This document shows, one piece after another, positions 9,840-22,153 of a DNA stretch of 64,000 nt (its first letter is position 1; every line of letters begins with the position of its first letter). Position numbers and translations under genes: made by a program. Source of the stretch: Sarcophilus harrisii (Eukaryota; Chordata; Mammalia; Dasyuromorphia; Dasyuridae); contig NC_045432.1 in NCBI RefSeq assembly GCF_902635505.1, forward strand, positions 8,553,275 to 8,617,274. Reading direction: 5' to 3'. Under the pieces are notes generated by a model that saw only the letters and a program-made list of their open reading frames with translations, ran no database searches and had not been told where the DNA came from.

Positions 9840-10345
9840 GAAGCCGTATCAGACAATCATTTACTAAGTGCCTGAGGTATATACGCCAGACACCATGAGC
9901 AAGTACAAATTCTTTGTACTTGGCATTTTTCATCAGGCAAAAATAAAGGTTCTCCTATATCTGCTTTATTAATAGCCCGAATGCTCACATGCAAGATTAA
10001 GGTCCTTCATATGTTTTTTTGTGGAGAATAAAAATGCCAACATGATTTCTTCTTGGGAAACCATGCACTGGTGGTAAAAACTGCTCTGGGACTCAGAAAT
10101 ATATTATGGAAAGAACTCGGACAAACCATATCTCTGTTGGGGCTGGTAGAAGCCTTAAACAAAGACAGAGGGTGTGGTTTTATGTTAATTCTGATGTGGT
10201 AATATAAAACAATTGCAGAGTGACCAAAAAAAAAAAATGAAGATTGTACTGGGAGAAGAAAAAGAGAGACAGAAGAGACTCTATTGCATCCCATGAAGAA
10301 GGGCAAAAGAATTGTTACATCAGAGGGAGGGAAGGTGCACACTGA
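9840..10345 (+). repeat. Paralogous non-coding unit, copy A (partial)
   Basis: Aligns with 23640-23930 and 50280-50430 through shared blocks: a MIR-like 'tttactaagtgcctg', a region ending 'tggggaaaccat', then a 'ggtaaaaactgctctggga' / 'ggaaagaact' block. It stops at about 10345 where an ERV remnant begins. Confidence 0.7.
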
Positions 10346-10379
10346 GCATTGCTTCTCTGAGCCTGTCTATTCCATTCCC

Positions 10380-12610
10380 AATACAGAATAGATAAAAGTT
10401 TTTTTTTAAGTACAGCAAAATTATAAAATAAAAGCACACATTGTTTCAGAAGCAACATCTCTGTCAGTAACTTTGTTTTATGACCTCCAGACAGATCTCA
10501 CTGACTTCTCAGGTTTATGTTCATCTTTCTTGAACTTTGTCAGCTCTGCTCAGAGAGTTAGATAAAGAATACCAAAATTTCCTTTATTTGGGATTCACAT
10601 AATGGGGACTGGGATTCACAGCTGTGGTGGGAGTAGGTTAGGGGGCTTTGGAGAATGGAAATAACTCTTTCAAGGTATTGTTCCCTCGAACCTTTTCAAA
10701 GGCTTTCTGGTTTCCACATTTAAGCATGGTCCTCAACTACAATAGAGATAGAAGAGACTGGAGTCAGACTCCTGTTGAATTAAGTACTGGCACCTGGGTC
10801 CTCATAATTAAGGGAGGTTTTGGGGGAACACTTCTCAGTAGTTCATGCATTACCTCTGAGGAATTAATAAGCACTTTACTGTTGGGAGATTCGATTTATT
10901 TGGCAAGATGTTGTGGGCAAAATAAAAGGACGTGGTGAATCATAGCCCATATTCATTTATAGAGTGGGGTGGGAAGAACAACTCACAGGGAGGAAAGCAT
11001 TTTCAGGAATAGTGAAGTAGGGAAAATATGGCATCAAGACCTGTTGCACAAAGGTGTGTGACTGGAAGAGTGAACAGCAGTTATGGCAGTGTAAATACTG
11101 CAGAATGGAACTTATACTATTGAAGGAGGGTCCCTAGGACTGCAAGACACAGAGAATCACCCAATTGGGAGGAACACTTCTACCACGTTTACATGTGAAC
11201 ACCCAGCATCAACGGGCCCTTATTGGATTTGTGGGTTAATGGCTTATACTCATCTGTCTACCAATTGGATAGGTAGTTGTTTACATTGCACTGGTTAGAC
11301 CTAAATTCTTCTTCTTGCCTGATGAGGAGGGACATCATCTGGGAATACGCTGGTATGACAATTTAGACATGAAAAACAGGAGCATTGACACATTCTTGAC
11401 CAACACTGGTGATGCTAATAGGCATGGGGATACTCAGCCCTCAGAAAGGTTCATGCAAATTTATGGACCCACCCCTTGAGCTCAGCATGGGAGTTTGGGT
11501 TCTAGAATGGCAATCTACCACCTTCATAGGTTGATTAGACTTCAAGCTGCTGTAGAAATCATCACAAATCAGAAGATAAGGTGTGAAGGTTTTCCTGGAG
11601 ACAGCCTTAGTCTCAGTTGAAATAAATAATTACTCCTAAATTGAAGCCAGCCAGTAAAAATGCAAACGTTTATTTCTCCTTCCAAATTAGCCCAGTTAGT
11701 TGAGGCCTATCTCTCTGCCTGGCTCCAAGAGATCTTACAGCTTTGTCCTTGGCTTCTGCCTCTGCTTTCTTCAGCCTCCAGCCAGCACCAAGTTGGAAGA
11801 TGCAATGAATCTCTCTGTACCTCTAGTCAGTTCCACCAGAAGAAGTAAATTCAAGCTTCAAAAGCTCCCTATATTTATGTGATCTCCCAAAGGTTAACTC
11901 CACCTTCTGGAGGGAGAGGGATTCTGGGTTATCTCCCAGAGTGCTCTCTGGCCCTAAGAAGTTCAAGGGAGGTGTGAATTCTGACTAAGCCCTACACATG
12001 TGAACTCCATTGAGTACTTAGATACTTATGAGCTCTCTAAAGGTGTGAACACAAGCACTGTTCAATCAGTTCCACTTAGTACCTAGTTTCAAGTTCTGGC
12101 CCAAAATATCTTCTTCTAAGATCAAATCAACTCCAATGTGTTAACACTTTGTAAAGAAATGTCTTAACACTTTGTAAAGATTCCAACAATAAGGGCCTTA
12201 GATTTATTGGCTAGCAAAGCTACTCAGACTAGGGAAGGGGTACTCCCACATAGGGCACTTGCAGCTTAACAAGTGTGACCTGAAGAAGGGGGGGTATGTG
12301 GGAAGCTAAATGGATCAAATGGCTGTATGAAAAGTGATGATAGCAGAAAATTGGTCAAGGCTATAAAATGGAAGATCAGGAAACTTTCTCATGCTCCAAT
12401 CCAAACTTGGAATTCCCCTTTTACCATTCCTCAGTTGTATGACGCCATGGATGATTGGAATGATGCATGTCTGTTTGAAAAGGAGTGCAAACTAATGTTA
12501 TGGACATTTGAGGAAGGCATTGGGGAAAATGTGTGGAAACATAATGCTTACTAGAAATAAAGGAAAGAATTGTGAGAGGCAGCTCACAGGGGAAGGAGAG
12601 ATGGAGACAT
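10380..12610 (+). mobile_element. Broken class I ERV remnant A (env region)
   Basis: The plus strand matches the ERV remnant at 16430-17770. It encodes pieces of a gammaretrovirus-like envelope: the 'PYWICGLMAYTH' and 'WIGSCLHCTG' motifs upstream of the SU/TM boundary, then a TM-like helix region. It ends at the edge of an LTR near 12569. The element is incomplete and has many breaks. It carries a nested solo LTR at 11582-12188. Likely tens of millions of years old. Confidence 0.75.
11576..12194 (-). mobile_element. Solo LTR nested in ERV remnant A
   Basis: A 607-bp LTR (11582-12188, TG...CA ends) in minus orientation, flanked by a perfect 6-bp target duplication 'ataagg' (11576-11581 and 12189-12194). 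The uninterrupted host sequence is preserved in the related ERV at about 17036-17050. It contains a TATA-like box and an AATAAA-like signal on the minus strand. It is related to the LTR at 52075-52670. A 6-bp duplication suits a class II element. Confidence 0.9.
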
Positions 12611-13335
12611 GGCTTTGTTCAGGTGAAATGTAACAGTGGGAGACAGATGGCAAACATCATTTAGCATCTGGAAGTAGAGGAGCTAGACTGCAATCCCAGC
12701 TCTGCTACTTAGGGCAATGACTACAGCTGTGGCCACACTTAATGCCTGATTTTGGAAACTCCCAGGGTTTTCTTTTGAATTCACTATCTCTGCTCAGCAA
12801 AGCCAGTACTTGCATACACTCAAGTCTCACTAAGATTTGATATTACTTTCCTGAACTACTTTCAATTACAATTCAGACAAATTGCTTTTTGTGCATTTAG
12901 TTGCTCTGAATATTGCTCTTGTGAGTATCGATGTTTTATTGAATGAAGTGAAAATAATGAAATGAGTTCTTGTCCTATCTCAGAAGATCATGAAGAGTTT
13001 CCTGGATAATTTCGATACTGATGATTTGGCCTCATTTCTTATGTACAATGAAGGAATTCATTACCCACTTCCTGTCACAAATTCAGGATTCATTGATGGC
13101 CCCTGTTTCCACTTAACTTGAAGGACATTGTCCTACAGGTTAAAATAAATAAAATCAGACTCTGTAATATTAGGAGGAGGACGTGAGGTAGTAGCCTTCA
13201 AGGAACCGTGAAATGATATCATGGCATGGCCTTACATGAGGACTTTTGAAGTATTTTTCCTTGTAGGAAATTGGAAAGTCCATCCCGGTATCCTCTTGGA
13301 ACACCAGATGTCAGTGAAAGAACATGTATTATATT
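12611..13335. other. Unassigned single-copy-looking stretch
   Basis: No repeat family recognised. There are short open stretches but no supported gene. A block near 12980-13110 reads as a possible short open frame (KSFLDNFDTDDLASFL...) preceded by a 'ctcag' acceptor-like site. I cannot match it to a known protein. Confidence 0.4.
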
Positions 13336-13339
13336 CCTT

Positions 13340-13460
13340 AAAGGCAAGTACTTAGTCAACAAGCTTTTATTATGCGCCTATTCCCAATTTAATTCAACTT
13401 AGTAAATATGTTTTGGTAGCCTACTATGTGCCAGGCATGTTGTGCCTGTCACGGGGGATT
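13340..13460 (+). mobile_element. MIR/THER-type SINE fragment
   Basis: Contains 'caacaagcttttattatgcgcct' and 'ctactatgtgccaggcatg'-type blocks, the common start of MIR/THER core-SINEs. Confidence 0.6.
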
Positions 13461-13734
13461 TCTAGAAATTAAGAGTCACGTGAAGCACAAAATAAGCAGG
13501 TAATTATAGGAAAACACAGGAAAGAGAACAGTATAGAATAAAATTATAAAGTAGGATAAATGTCAAGGGCTTGAAAAGGCAACGATTGGAGCCTCTGTTT
13601 AATCCCCGATGTACAGGGGAGATACTGGAGTTTCTTAAATGGACGTATTGACCTCAAGCGTAAATATTTCAAAAACTACAGAAACCACATGTCAGTGAAA
13701 AAGTGTGAAGGTCAATCCCTGAAGGTCAATTAAT

Positions 13735-14265
13735 TGGTTAGGGAGCATTTATGAGGTGCCTACTTGGTAGGAGTCATGGGAGATAGCCCATGTAGATGGG
13801 TAATGAAGTATCACGTGTGAGCAGGAGGAAGCAGGCCAATCTGGCTGAAGAGAGCTCCCAAAAGGAAATGGTCCCTCCTATCTCTCCAGGCTTCTTGCAC
13901 CTCCAGCATTCAAACAGTGACATTGGTACCCTGGTTATCCCACATACAGGACACTCCATCTCTCAGCTTCTCCCATTTTCTCTGCCTGGCCCCCCTGCTT
14001 GGGATGCTCTTTTTCCTCATCTGATTTCCTGCCAACTAAAATCTCGGCTTTTATGAGAAGTCCTTCCTAATCCCTCTGAATTCTAGAGCCTTCACTTGGT
14101 TAATTGTTCCTGTTTATTCTGTCTGAAGTCTGTATGCCTTGATTTGTTGTCTGCCCCATAGAACTGAAGCTCCTTGAGGGAAGAAACTGTTTTGGAACTC
14201 CAGGGCTGAGCACTTTGCCTGGTATAATTCAGATGCTCGATAAATGTTGATTGATAAATGATATC
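13735..14265 (+). mobile_element. MIR/L2 fragment cluster
   Basis: Begins with a MIR-like 'agcatttatgaggtgcctac', then L2 3'-type sequence: 'gcctggcccccctgcttgggatgc', 'agctccttgaggg', and 'gctcgataaatgttgattgataaatg' as the L2 terminal repeat. Diverged and non-coding. Confidence 0.7.
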
Positions 14266-14269
14266 ATTA

Positions 14270-14900
14270 TCGAATAGTTAATAAAGTTATCAAAGTTAAT
14301 AAAAGTAAAAATTTGCTTTTTTAAGAAAAAAAAGTTTGAAAGGGCTCTCAGCGACAAACAGGGGGGGTCTGTATGACATGCTAGTTGCACTGGGAAGCCA
14401 CAGGCATTAATTGATGAAGGGATTTGCAACATCCTTTTGGCTGCTGAGTGAATAATGCCTTCAGAGAGGAAAAATCTGATATGGGAAATACAATGGGGAG
14501 GCTATAGAAATACCCAGGTGAGAAAGGATGAGGTCTTGTGAATAAACAACCAGTGGATACAAGACACCCTGAGGAGGGGGAAATGACCAAACATGACAAT
14601 CGACTGAATGGGCGGTTTAAGGAAAGTGAGGATCACAGGAGGAAAGAACTACTGGCCAGCAAAGGAAGCAGAGGCTGGTATCCTGCCACCTGAGAAGACT
14701 GAAGGATGCTGTGTGTTGCATATTGCATTCAGCATCCTTAGAATTGGCTCCAAACGTTCTGTTAACGTTCATAAGCAAAGGGAGCATAGGAAGATACAGG
14801 CAGGTGAACAGCAGGCTTTCCGGGGATAGAGCCACATGGGAACATTGTGCTGTAGCACTGGAGAAGTCCCTCTGTACTAATCAAGAAAGGTGACTCAGCG
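14270..14900. other. Non-coding, possible L2/CR1-clade remnant
   Basis: No gene seen. The block 14400-14650 has the purine-rich texture of the antisense L2-clade LINE at 37680-41120, but I could not establish the alignment. Confidence 0.3.
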
Positions 14901-16200
14901 AGATGGCCTCAGTCCCGTGACTCACTGGCCCAATTGTGGGGGAGTTTGGGCAAGGGGGTCTCATTAGAACTGGACATCGGGAATCCCATCAGGCTCGGAG
15001 TTTTGGATGCCGGGTTTAGAACCGGGAGGCAGAGCTTGCATAGCCGCTGGGAGGTGTCACTTCTGGGGCTAATTTCCCCCGAGGCGGAGGAGGAAGTCTG
15101 GGGGGCAGGAAGTGGCCACAAGGGTCTGTGCCCTTGCTTAACAGCTCGGAGATGCCCCGGGTCTGGAGAAGGGAAAAAACACGCGCAAAGATGGGGGCTG
15201 GATGGGTGTGGGGAGGGGGAGACAAGGGGAACACCCGGCACCGGTGCCTGCGGTGTTCCCGGGCACAGACGCGGCGCCCCGAGGTGCCCTCTGAGGCGGC
15301 CGCCTGGATCAGCGTCCCCAGTGGCTTCTGTCTTTGTGGCACAGGCCCCTCGAGGCCTCACCCCAGGCTGTCCCTGGTGTCCTTATCCCTAACACTCCCG
15401 TGGGGGGAAGGTGAGGGGCAGCTGCCGGGGGTGGGGAGTGGCGCAGGTCACAAATCAGTGCAAGGTGGGAGCTGTGGCGACAGAGAGGAGGAGGAGGGAG
15501 TTACTGATCCAACAGGTTAATGGGGAAGCAGAAGGACAGCTCTCTAGTGACCGCCTCCTTCTCCCCTGCCCCAGTCCCCTCTTCCCAGGGTCTTGCTGTG
15601 CCATAGTCTGCCCGTCTCCTTCCTTTCTGTCATTACCTACAGGAGCGCCCTGCCCCCAGCCCCAGGAAGTGACAGGCACGTGCCTCTCCTGTCCCGCCAG
15701 AGCTTGCCCCGCCCTGGCACGTGACTGAGTGTAGCTCGCCTTATGCCCCAACTGACTGTGTCAGTGTCAAGGTGGGGTCAGAGTAGCCATTGTCCTCTGA
15801 TCACCAGCAGGAGAGGGTACAAGAAGCGCTTGAGCTGGCGGGCAGCTCTAGGGGACAAGGTGAGGCAGCTCAGGGCCGGGGCTTCTCCCCCACTTCTTCC
15901 TGTGGGAATTGTCCTTCTGTCTGTCCTTAAGCCTGCCATGCCGGCTGCCCATCTACAGGGGTCCGTCCACTGTCTGTCTGTCAGGTGCGGCCTCACTTAC
16001 CAGTGAGTACCTCGAGTCCTGATCCCCCCCCCACGGTGCCCCTCCCCCACTTGGCCCCCAGGCCACCCCCCCCCACATGACCCCCCAGGCCCACCCCCGA
16101 TGTGCTGAGAGCGGGTCACCATCGGGACACTGACCCGACCCGAGACTAGGCATCCTCTCCCTCCCCTTCCTGTACCAGTTTTTCCTTGACTGTCGCCAGG
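14900..16200. promoter_or_regulatory. GC-rich, CpG-containing island of unknown function
   Basis: The only long GC-rich stretch outside the BTB promoters. CpGs cluster at 15000-15330 (e.g. 'gcggcgccccgagg', 'ggcggccgcctgg'). Several open frames run through it on both strands, which is expected for GC-rich DNA. Possible splice signals exist (acceptor 'catctacag' near 15957; donor 'ccagtgagtacc' near 16001). A C-rich, potentially G-quadruplex-forming block lies at 16023-16100 (G-rich on the minus strand). No recognised protein. It could be an orphan CpG island, a promoter or a non-coding first exon. Confidence 0.4.
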
Positions 16201-16430
16201 CTGTCTATTTATGTTTCCTCTCTTCTGGGATTACCTTGTGCCCACCCACTCAGCCCTGTCATAGGTTGGAGCCAGAGGAAAGAGATGTAAGGAGTTAGTG
16301 CTGCATCCCAGGAGAAAATCCAATAAGATGACACACATACTACACCACTAACATCTGTTATGGGAGCCACCTGCTGACATGAGGAGACAGAGGCAGTTGT
16401 AGTAAAAATCCCTGAACCTCTCTTTTTAAT
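16200..16430. other. Non-coding, nothing recognised
   Basis: Short stretch between the GC-rich island and ERV remnant B. No supported gene or repeat. Confidence 0.4.
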
Positions 16431-17760
16431 CCATTCCCAATACAGAATATATAAAAGTTTTGTAAGTACAGCAAGTTTATCAAATAAAAGTGTACATTCT
16501 TTCACAAGCAACATCTGTGTCAGTAAATATGTTTTATGACCTGCAGACAGAAATCACTGACTTCTCTTATGGAACTTATACTATGGAAGGTGGGCCCCTA
16601 GGACTCCAAGACACACAGTATTACCCAGTTGGGAAGAACACTTCTACAATCTTTGCACAAGAACAGCCAGCATTAAGGGGCCCTTATTGGATTTGTGGGC
16701 TAATGGCTTATACTCACTCGCCTGCCAGTTGGATAGGCAGCTGTTTACATTGCACTGGTTAGACCTAAATTCTTCTTCCTGCCTGATGAGGAGGGACATC
16801 ATCTGGGAATACGCTGGAATGACGATTTACACATGAAGAAAAGGAGCATTGATACATTCTTGACCAACACTGGTGATGCTAATAGGTGTGGGGATACTCA
16901 GCCCTCAGAGAGGTTCATGCAAATTTAGGGACCCACCCCTTGAGCTCAACATGGGAGTTTGGGTTCGAGAATGCCAATGTACCACCTTCATAGGTTGATT
17001 AGACTTCAAGCTACTGTAGAAATCATCACAAATCAGAAGACAAGGGCCTTAGATTTATTGACTAGCAAAACTACTCAGACTAGGGAAGGGGTACTCCCAC
17101 ATAGGGCTCTTCCAGATTAACAAGTGTTAGCTGAAGAAGAGGGGGTATATGGGAAGCTAAATTTATCAAATGGTTGTATGAAAATTGATGACAGCAGAAA
17201 AGTGATCAAGGCTATAAAATGGAATATCAGGAAACTTTCTCATGTTCCAATCCAGATTTGGAATTCCCCTTTTAACATTCATTGATTGTCATGGTCTGGA
17301 GGTTAGTGATGGAAAGAAAGAGGGGTCTAATTAATAATAATGCATTTAGGGGTCTAATACTTTTACATGGTTTTCTTCACTGCATGAGGTCACTGAGGAT
17401 TAGAATGATACAAGACTCACAATAAAAATTGGGCTCTGTTGACAATTAAGGTAATGGTCTGTCAGGATCATGCTAAAAAGAACTAATGAATTAATTCATC
17501 TCCTATCAATGAGAAATGCAAACTAGTGTTATGGAAATTTGAGGAAGCATGAGGAAGACACACCCAGCATGGAATTACAGCTTCATTAATGGATCATGGG
17601 ATGTATGTAGAGGGAGGGAGAACATGTTTAGGAGTAGAATGTGAAAAATGATGTCACTCTAGGGGGAATTGACTCATTCATAATCTGAAGGGAGGGAACT
17701 GTGAAGAACTAACAGCATAATGTGAGGAAACATAGTCCTTACTAGAAATAAAGGGAGGAA
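16430..17760 (+). mobile_element. Broken class I ERV remnant B (env region)
   Basis: Same family as 10380-12610. An open stretch at 16490-16762 contains GPYWICGLMAYTHSP and WIGSCLHCTG envelope motifs, followed by TM-like sequence. A polypurine tract ('aaagggaggaat') ends at 17760 directly before the LTR. No gag or pol is recognised. Broken, with many breaks; old. Confidence 0.78.
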
Positions 17761-18252
17761 TTGTGAGAGACAACCTAAAGTTGTGTTTCCACAGAATGGT
17801 TAAGTTTAGATTCCTCAAAAACCAAAACCAAAAAACCAACCCTTTCCCCACACACAAAAAAAAATCCTTGAGGAGATTTTTCCTCAGAATTCTGTAATCC
17901 TCAAGGTGATCTAAGACAATATATATTTCTGACCAATGAGATTTCAGAAGAGACTTGGCTCCAAATTTTTAATAAAGATATCTAGACTAGAAACCAGTTT
18001 AAAGTGACCAGGGTCACTTGATGACAGGGTGACTTGGAAAAAGCTTTTCTTTATTGGGCTTGCTTAACCAGCCTTATTCATATAAGCTGACACACCCAGC
18101 ATGGAATTACAACTTCATTAATGGATCATAGGATGTATGTAGAGGGAGGGGAAACATGTTTAGGAGTAGAATGTGAGAAATGATGTTACTCTAGGGGGAA
18201 CTGACCCATTCATAATCTGAAGGGAGGGAACTGTGAAGAACTAACAGCATAA
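17557..18252 (+). repeat. 164-bp direct repeat shared by ERV remnant B and its LTR
   Basis: 17557-17720 and 18089-18252 are the same 164-bp block ('gacacacccagcatgg' to 'ctaacagcataa'), same length and orientation, 532 bp apart. The first copy lies in the tail of the envelope region and the second inside the LTR. They differ at only a handful of positions. Confidence 0.92.
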
Positions 18253-18541
18253 AGCTTGTCTATTTCTGTACCTAGTGCTCCCTCTTCCCATTACAGTTCT
18301 GGCCAGAAACTACCAGTTCCTTTGGACTTTCTCAGTAAAAAGTTCTTTGTTTCCTGATTTTCAGATTCAGCTTCTTTTTAACAATGGTCGTGGTGTTTTA
18401 GGATCTGGATCCCTCCACACTTGCATCTGTATAATCATAGTATGTTTTGGGATCTGGCTCCCATTACAATTGCATTGGCATGATCGTGGGTTGTTTTAGG
18501 ATATGACTCCCTCCACACTTGCTTCTGTGTGATCATTGAAC
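17761..18541 (+). mobile_element. 3' LTR of class I ERV remnant B
   Basis: Begins TGTGAGAGAC right after a polypurine tract. It contains the second 164-bp block and, at its 3' end, three tandem 49-bp repeats starting at 18395, 18444 and 18493 ('gttttaggatctgg...'). The 3' boundary is approximate. Confidence 0.65.
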
Positions 18542-18822
18542 CCACTGGAGCCATTAAGACCTCCATAAGAGAATGGAGAGAGTTGAGTGTTCAGGAGAGG
18601 GTGTGTAGGTGAGGAGCCTTTTGAGCCACCAAAGGAGATTGGGAAGGAGAGGCAGGAAGACTTCCTGGAGAACACAGGGTCAGGTAAACCCAGAGTGGAG
18701 AGTGTTGGAGAACAGTGTGGTCAGCTCAGCAGATGCCTGTGCCGGGCATAGTTCCAGAGGCACGAAGCTGGAGACAAGGCCAATGGCTGCTGTCAACTAA
18801 GATGTCACAGGAAATTTGGGAG
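18542..18822. other. Non-coding, nothing recognised
   Basis: Purine-rich stretch between two ERVs. It ends in 'ggggca', the target duplication of the next element. Confidence 0.4.
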
Positions 18823-21800
18823 GGGGCATGTATTGTCCAGACTAGCTCTCTGGAGAACCTTGGGATTAGCCCGAGTCCTTGGTCTTAATGGAGAAGTGAA
18901 TGAGGCTGGAGGGTCATATGACTAGTAAAAGATGGAGTGTGGAATCTGGCATCTTCTCTTGTGTCTGTGGCTGAGAGCTGCTGCTGAGAGAGCATTCTGA
19001 GTCTGAGATTCCCTTTATATCTGAGTCCAAGACTGAGATTCCCTTTAAATACTCCAGTACCACACACTGAGCATGCACAACTGTAGAACATTACATCACC
19101 ATATATACCCTAAGTATGTACCCCAAGCCAACTAGATTGATTAAATCATTAAGTTATAGTAAGTATGTGCTTAGAGAACCATTTTCTCACATTGAATAGG
19201 TACTTAACTATAAATACCTTGTTGTCCTAGATTTAAGTACACCTATTCAGAATTACTGTCCTCTTCATCTCCCACTTTCTTTTGTTTTAGAACACAGGTG
19301 ATCACACCCTCTCTGACTTCTCAGGAAGGGAGGTGAAAACACCAAAGGGAAATGGGAAGTCAAACCAGATATTGTTAGCGGGTTTCCTCTGGGCTGAAAT
19401 TGAAACACATGGAACTCACTTGTGCCTTGGTACCTCGCATCCTTCAAGTCCTCACACATGCCTAGAACTGCATTCGTTGCTTCTAAAGGTTTTTTAACTT
19501 TTACACTACAATAGTCTTATCATGTCTCAGGGAATCCAGTAATTCCTTCTGGTTCTAAAGTCATGCAGCAGTCTTATTAACAATTTTATATTCATGAGTC
19601 AATTGCCATAACAGCCATGCTCTTTCAGTGGCAGATGTAGTCAGAGATGAAACCACCTGATGTTTCTTGGGTCCTCCTTCGTTTCAAGGGTCTTCTCTTT
19701 TTCTGTCTCTCTCTGATGGACAAGGTAGATGCAGCATGTCAGCACCCATCGAATTCCTTCTCCATCTGTGGAGATACAAGCAAACCCTCTCCCCCTGGTC
19801 CCTTCCATTCACCACTTTCTGGATCTCTCCACACCACCTGGCGACACTCCCCTTCTGGTGAGGTATTAAACCTGTCTGCTGGAGTTAGTGCATCTTTATC
19901 AAAAATTTAAAAATTAATGGATAGAGAGATAAATGTTAAAGTTCTCTAGGGTTACCTCTGGCTCCCCCTTTCTTTTATTTTTGGAGAAACATCTTGATGT
20001 CTTTGTTTCTTCTCTTTACTATTGCCTCTCCTTGAGGGTTAAAGGGTATGCCAGTGGTGTGTAAAATCTGATAGTGTGCATAAAAGTGTGCAAAATGTTT
20101 AGAAGTGTATGCAGGTCCATTATCTATTTTTATTGCTTGTGGCACACCCATAATTGCAAATGCTTGGATAAGGAATTCAGTGACCACTCAGGCTGTCTCT
20201 TTTGCTGCTGGTATTGCAAAAGTGAATCCTGAAAAGGTGTCTACCACAACATGGATAAAAGACAGGCGACCAAAAGATTTATAATGGGTCACATCCATTT
20301 GCCAAATTTCATTGGGTCTCAAACCATGAGGGTTCTTCCCTGGAGACAGTGTAGGAGCATGGAAAGGAAGGCAAGCTGTACAGCCTTTTACTATGCTCCT
20401 AGCTTCCTCTCTTGTTATTCCAAATTGTAAACGTAAAGCTCAAACAGCCTGATGATATTTAGAATGAGATTCCTGAGCTTCTTGGAATAAAGGAGTATTG
20501 GCCAACATGGTTAGAAGGCTATCTGCCTTTGAATTACCATCAAAAATAGAACCTGGAAGTCCACTATGAGAGTGGACATGCAAGATATAAATCTTATCTG
20601 GATGCTTTCTCACTTGCTCTTGAAGTTCCTTAAAGAGCTGATATATATTAAAGGCTACAAATTTTATTTGGGATGTGACAATTGTTTGTACCACACCTAC
20701 TGAATAGGCTGAATCAGATATTATACTAACATTTCCTGGATAATAAATAAGAGCTAGCATGATTGCATACAATTCTTTCTGCTGAGTGGACTGAAAAGGA
20801 GTTCTGACTACTTTCTGTATAGTTAAGTCACGTACACAGAACAAATGTTATGTTTGGATGCATCTGTAAAGATAGTTGGTCCTTAAAAAGGAACTTTAGA
20901 AACTTTTTCTTCAAAAATCCATTGCCAATTATGTAATAGCTGAGGTTATCTTCAATGGAGATCCGTGTGTAAAATTTGGAGCTGTGGCCAATAAAATTTG
21001 CCACTCTGGGATGGTTTCACAGCATACATTAATTTGTGCATTGGTAGAAAAAGTGCATATTTTGCCAGGTCTTACCACATAATTGCACTGCTCGCTTAAT
21101 GGCCTTTGATAGAATTCTAGCCACAAGAACTGGGTGAAGAGTAAAGCCTTGTTCTGGTTGTGCTGGGAAGTTCACCCACTCTACTGCACTGTCTCCTTGA
21201 TGAAGGACTGCTGTGGGTGCCTCTTTTTCAGCAGTTTTTGCTACAAAACTGATATTTCCAAGGGTTTTTGAGTAGCTCTTTCAACCACAATGGATAAAGC
21301 CAGTTCAACTTGTCTCAAAGCCTCTTGAACTTCTTTTGGTGTGGTGAGTTTAAAGCACTGTCTCCCCTTAAAATGTCATATAATGGTTGTAATTGATAGG
21401 TAGTTAATGGAGACGCATCCATTGGATATCTCCTATCACTTTCTGAAAGTCATTTAAGGTATTCAACTTCTCTGTTCTTAAAGGAAGTTTTTGTACTGTA
21501 AGCACCTTAGGATATACTTCATATCCTAAATATTGAAAAGGAGCATGTTTTTGAATTTTTTCTGGAGCTATATGCAATTTGTAGCTCCTTAGTGTTTCTG
21601 TGGTCTTTTGTAGACATGCTTCTAACATTTGCTCCTCATCAAAATGTAATGTCCTGACTAGCTCTCTGGAGGACCTTGGATTAGCCTGAGTCCTTGTTCT
21701 TAGTGGAGGAGTCAATGAGGTAGGAGGGCCACATGGCTGGTCAAAGATGGAGTCTGCAATCTGGCATCTTCTCTTGTGTCTATGACTGAGAGCTGTGGCT

Positions 21801-22153
21801 GAGAGCGTTCTGAGTCTGAGACTCCCTTTAAATACTCCAGGACAATTACCTCACTACCTCACACTGAGCATGCACAACCACACTGACCACACTCAACTAT
21901 AGAACTGTAGAACATACCTCACACTGAGCATGCACAACCACACTGACCACACTCAACTGTAGAACTGTAGAACAAAATGTAGAACACCATATTACCCTAA
22001 GTATATACCAACTAGATTGATTACATCATTACGTTACATTAAGTATGTGCTTAGAGAACCATTATCTCACATTGAGTAGGTATTTAACTATAAATACCCT
22101 GCTGTCCTAGATTTAAGTACACCTTTTCAGTGTTCCTGCCCTCTACAGGGGCA
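18823..22153 (-). mobile_element. Class II (betaretrovirus-like) ERV with two LTRs, broken
   Basis: Left LTR 18829-19267, right LTR 21645-22147, flanked by a perfect 6-bp target duplication 'ggggca' (18823-18828 and 22148-22153). In minus orientation the parts seen are an RT C-terminal portion (near 21404-21640), RNase H-like (20440-20844) and integrase-like (19975-20280, with a DNGPAYTSK core motif). A polypurine tract adjoins the left LTR. The body is much shorter than a full provirus and has several breaks. The LTR lengths (439 and 503 bp) differ through an internal duplication, so it is not recent. Confidence 0.9.

Noticed and set aside
14909-15520. Overlapping open frames of 105-152 residues on both strands
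   Set aside because: Expected by chance in GC-rich DNA; Pro/Arg/Gly-biased composition without a domain.
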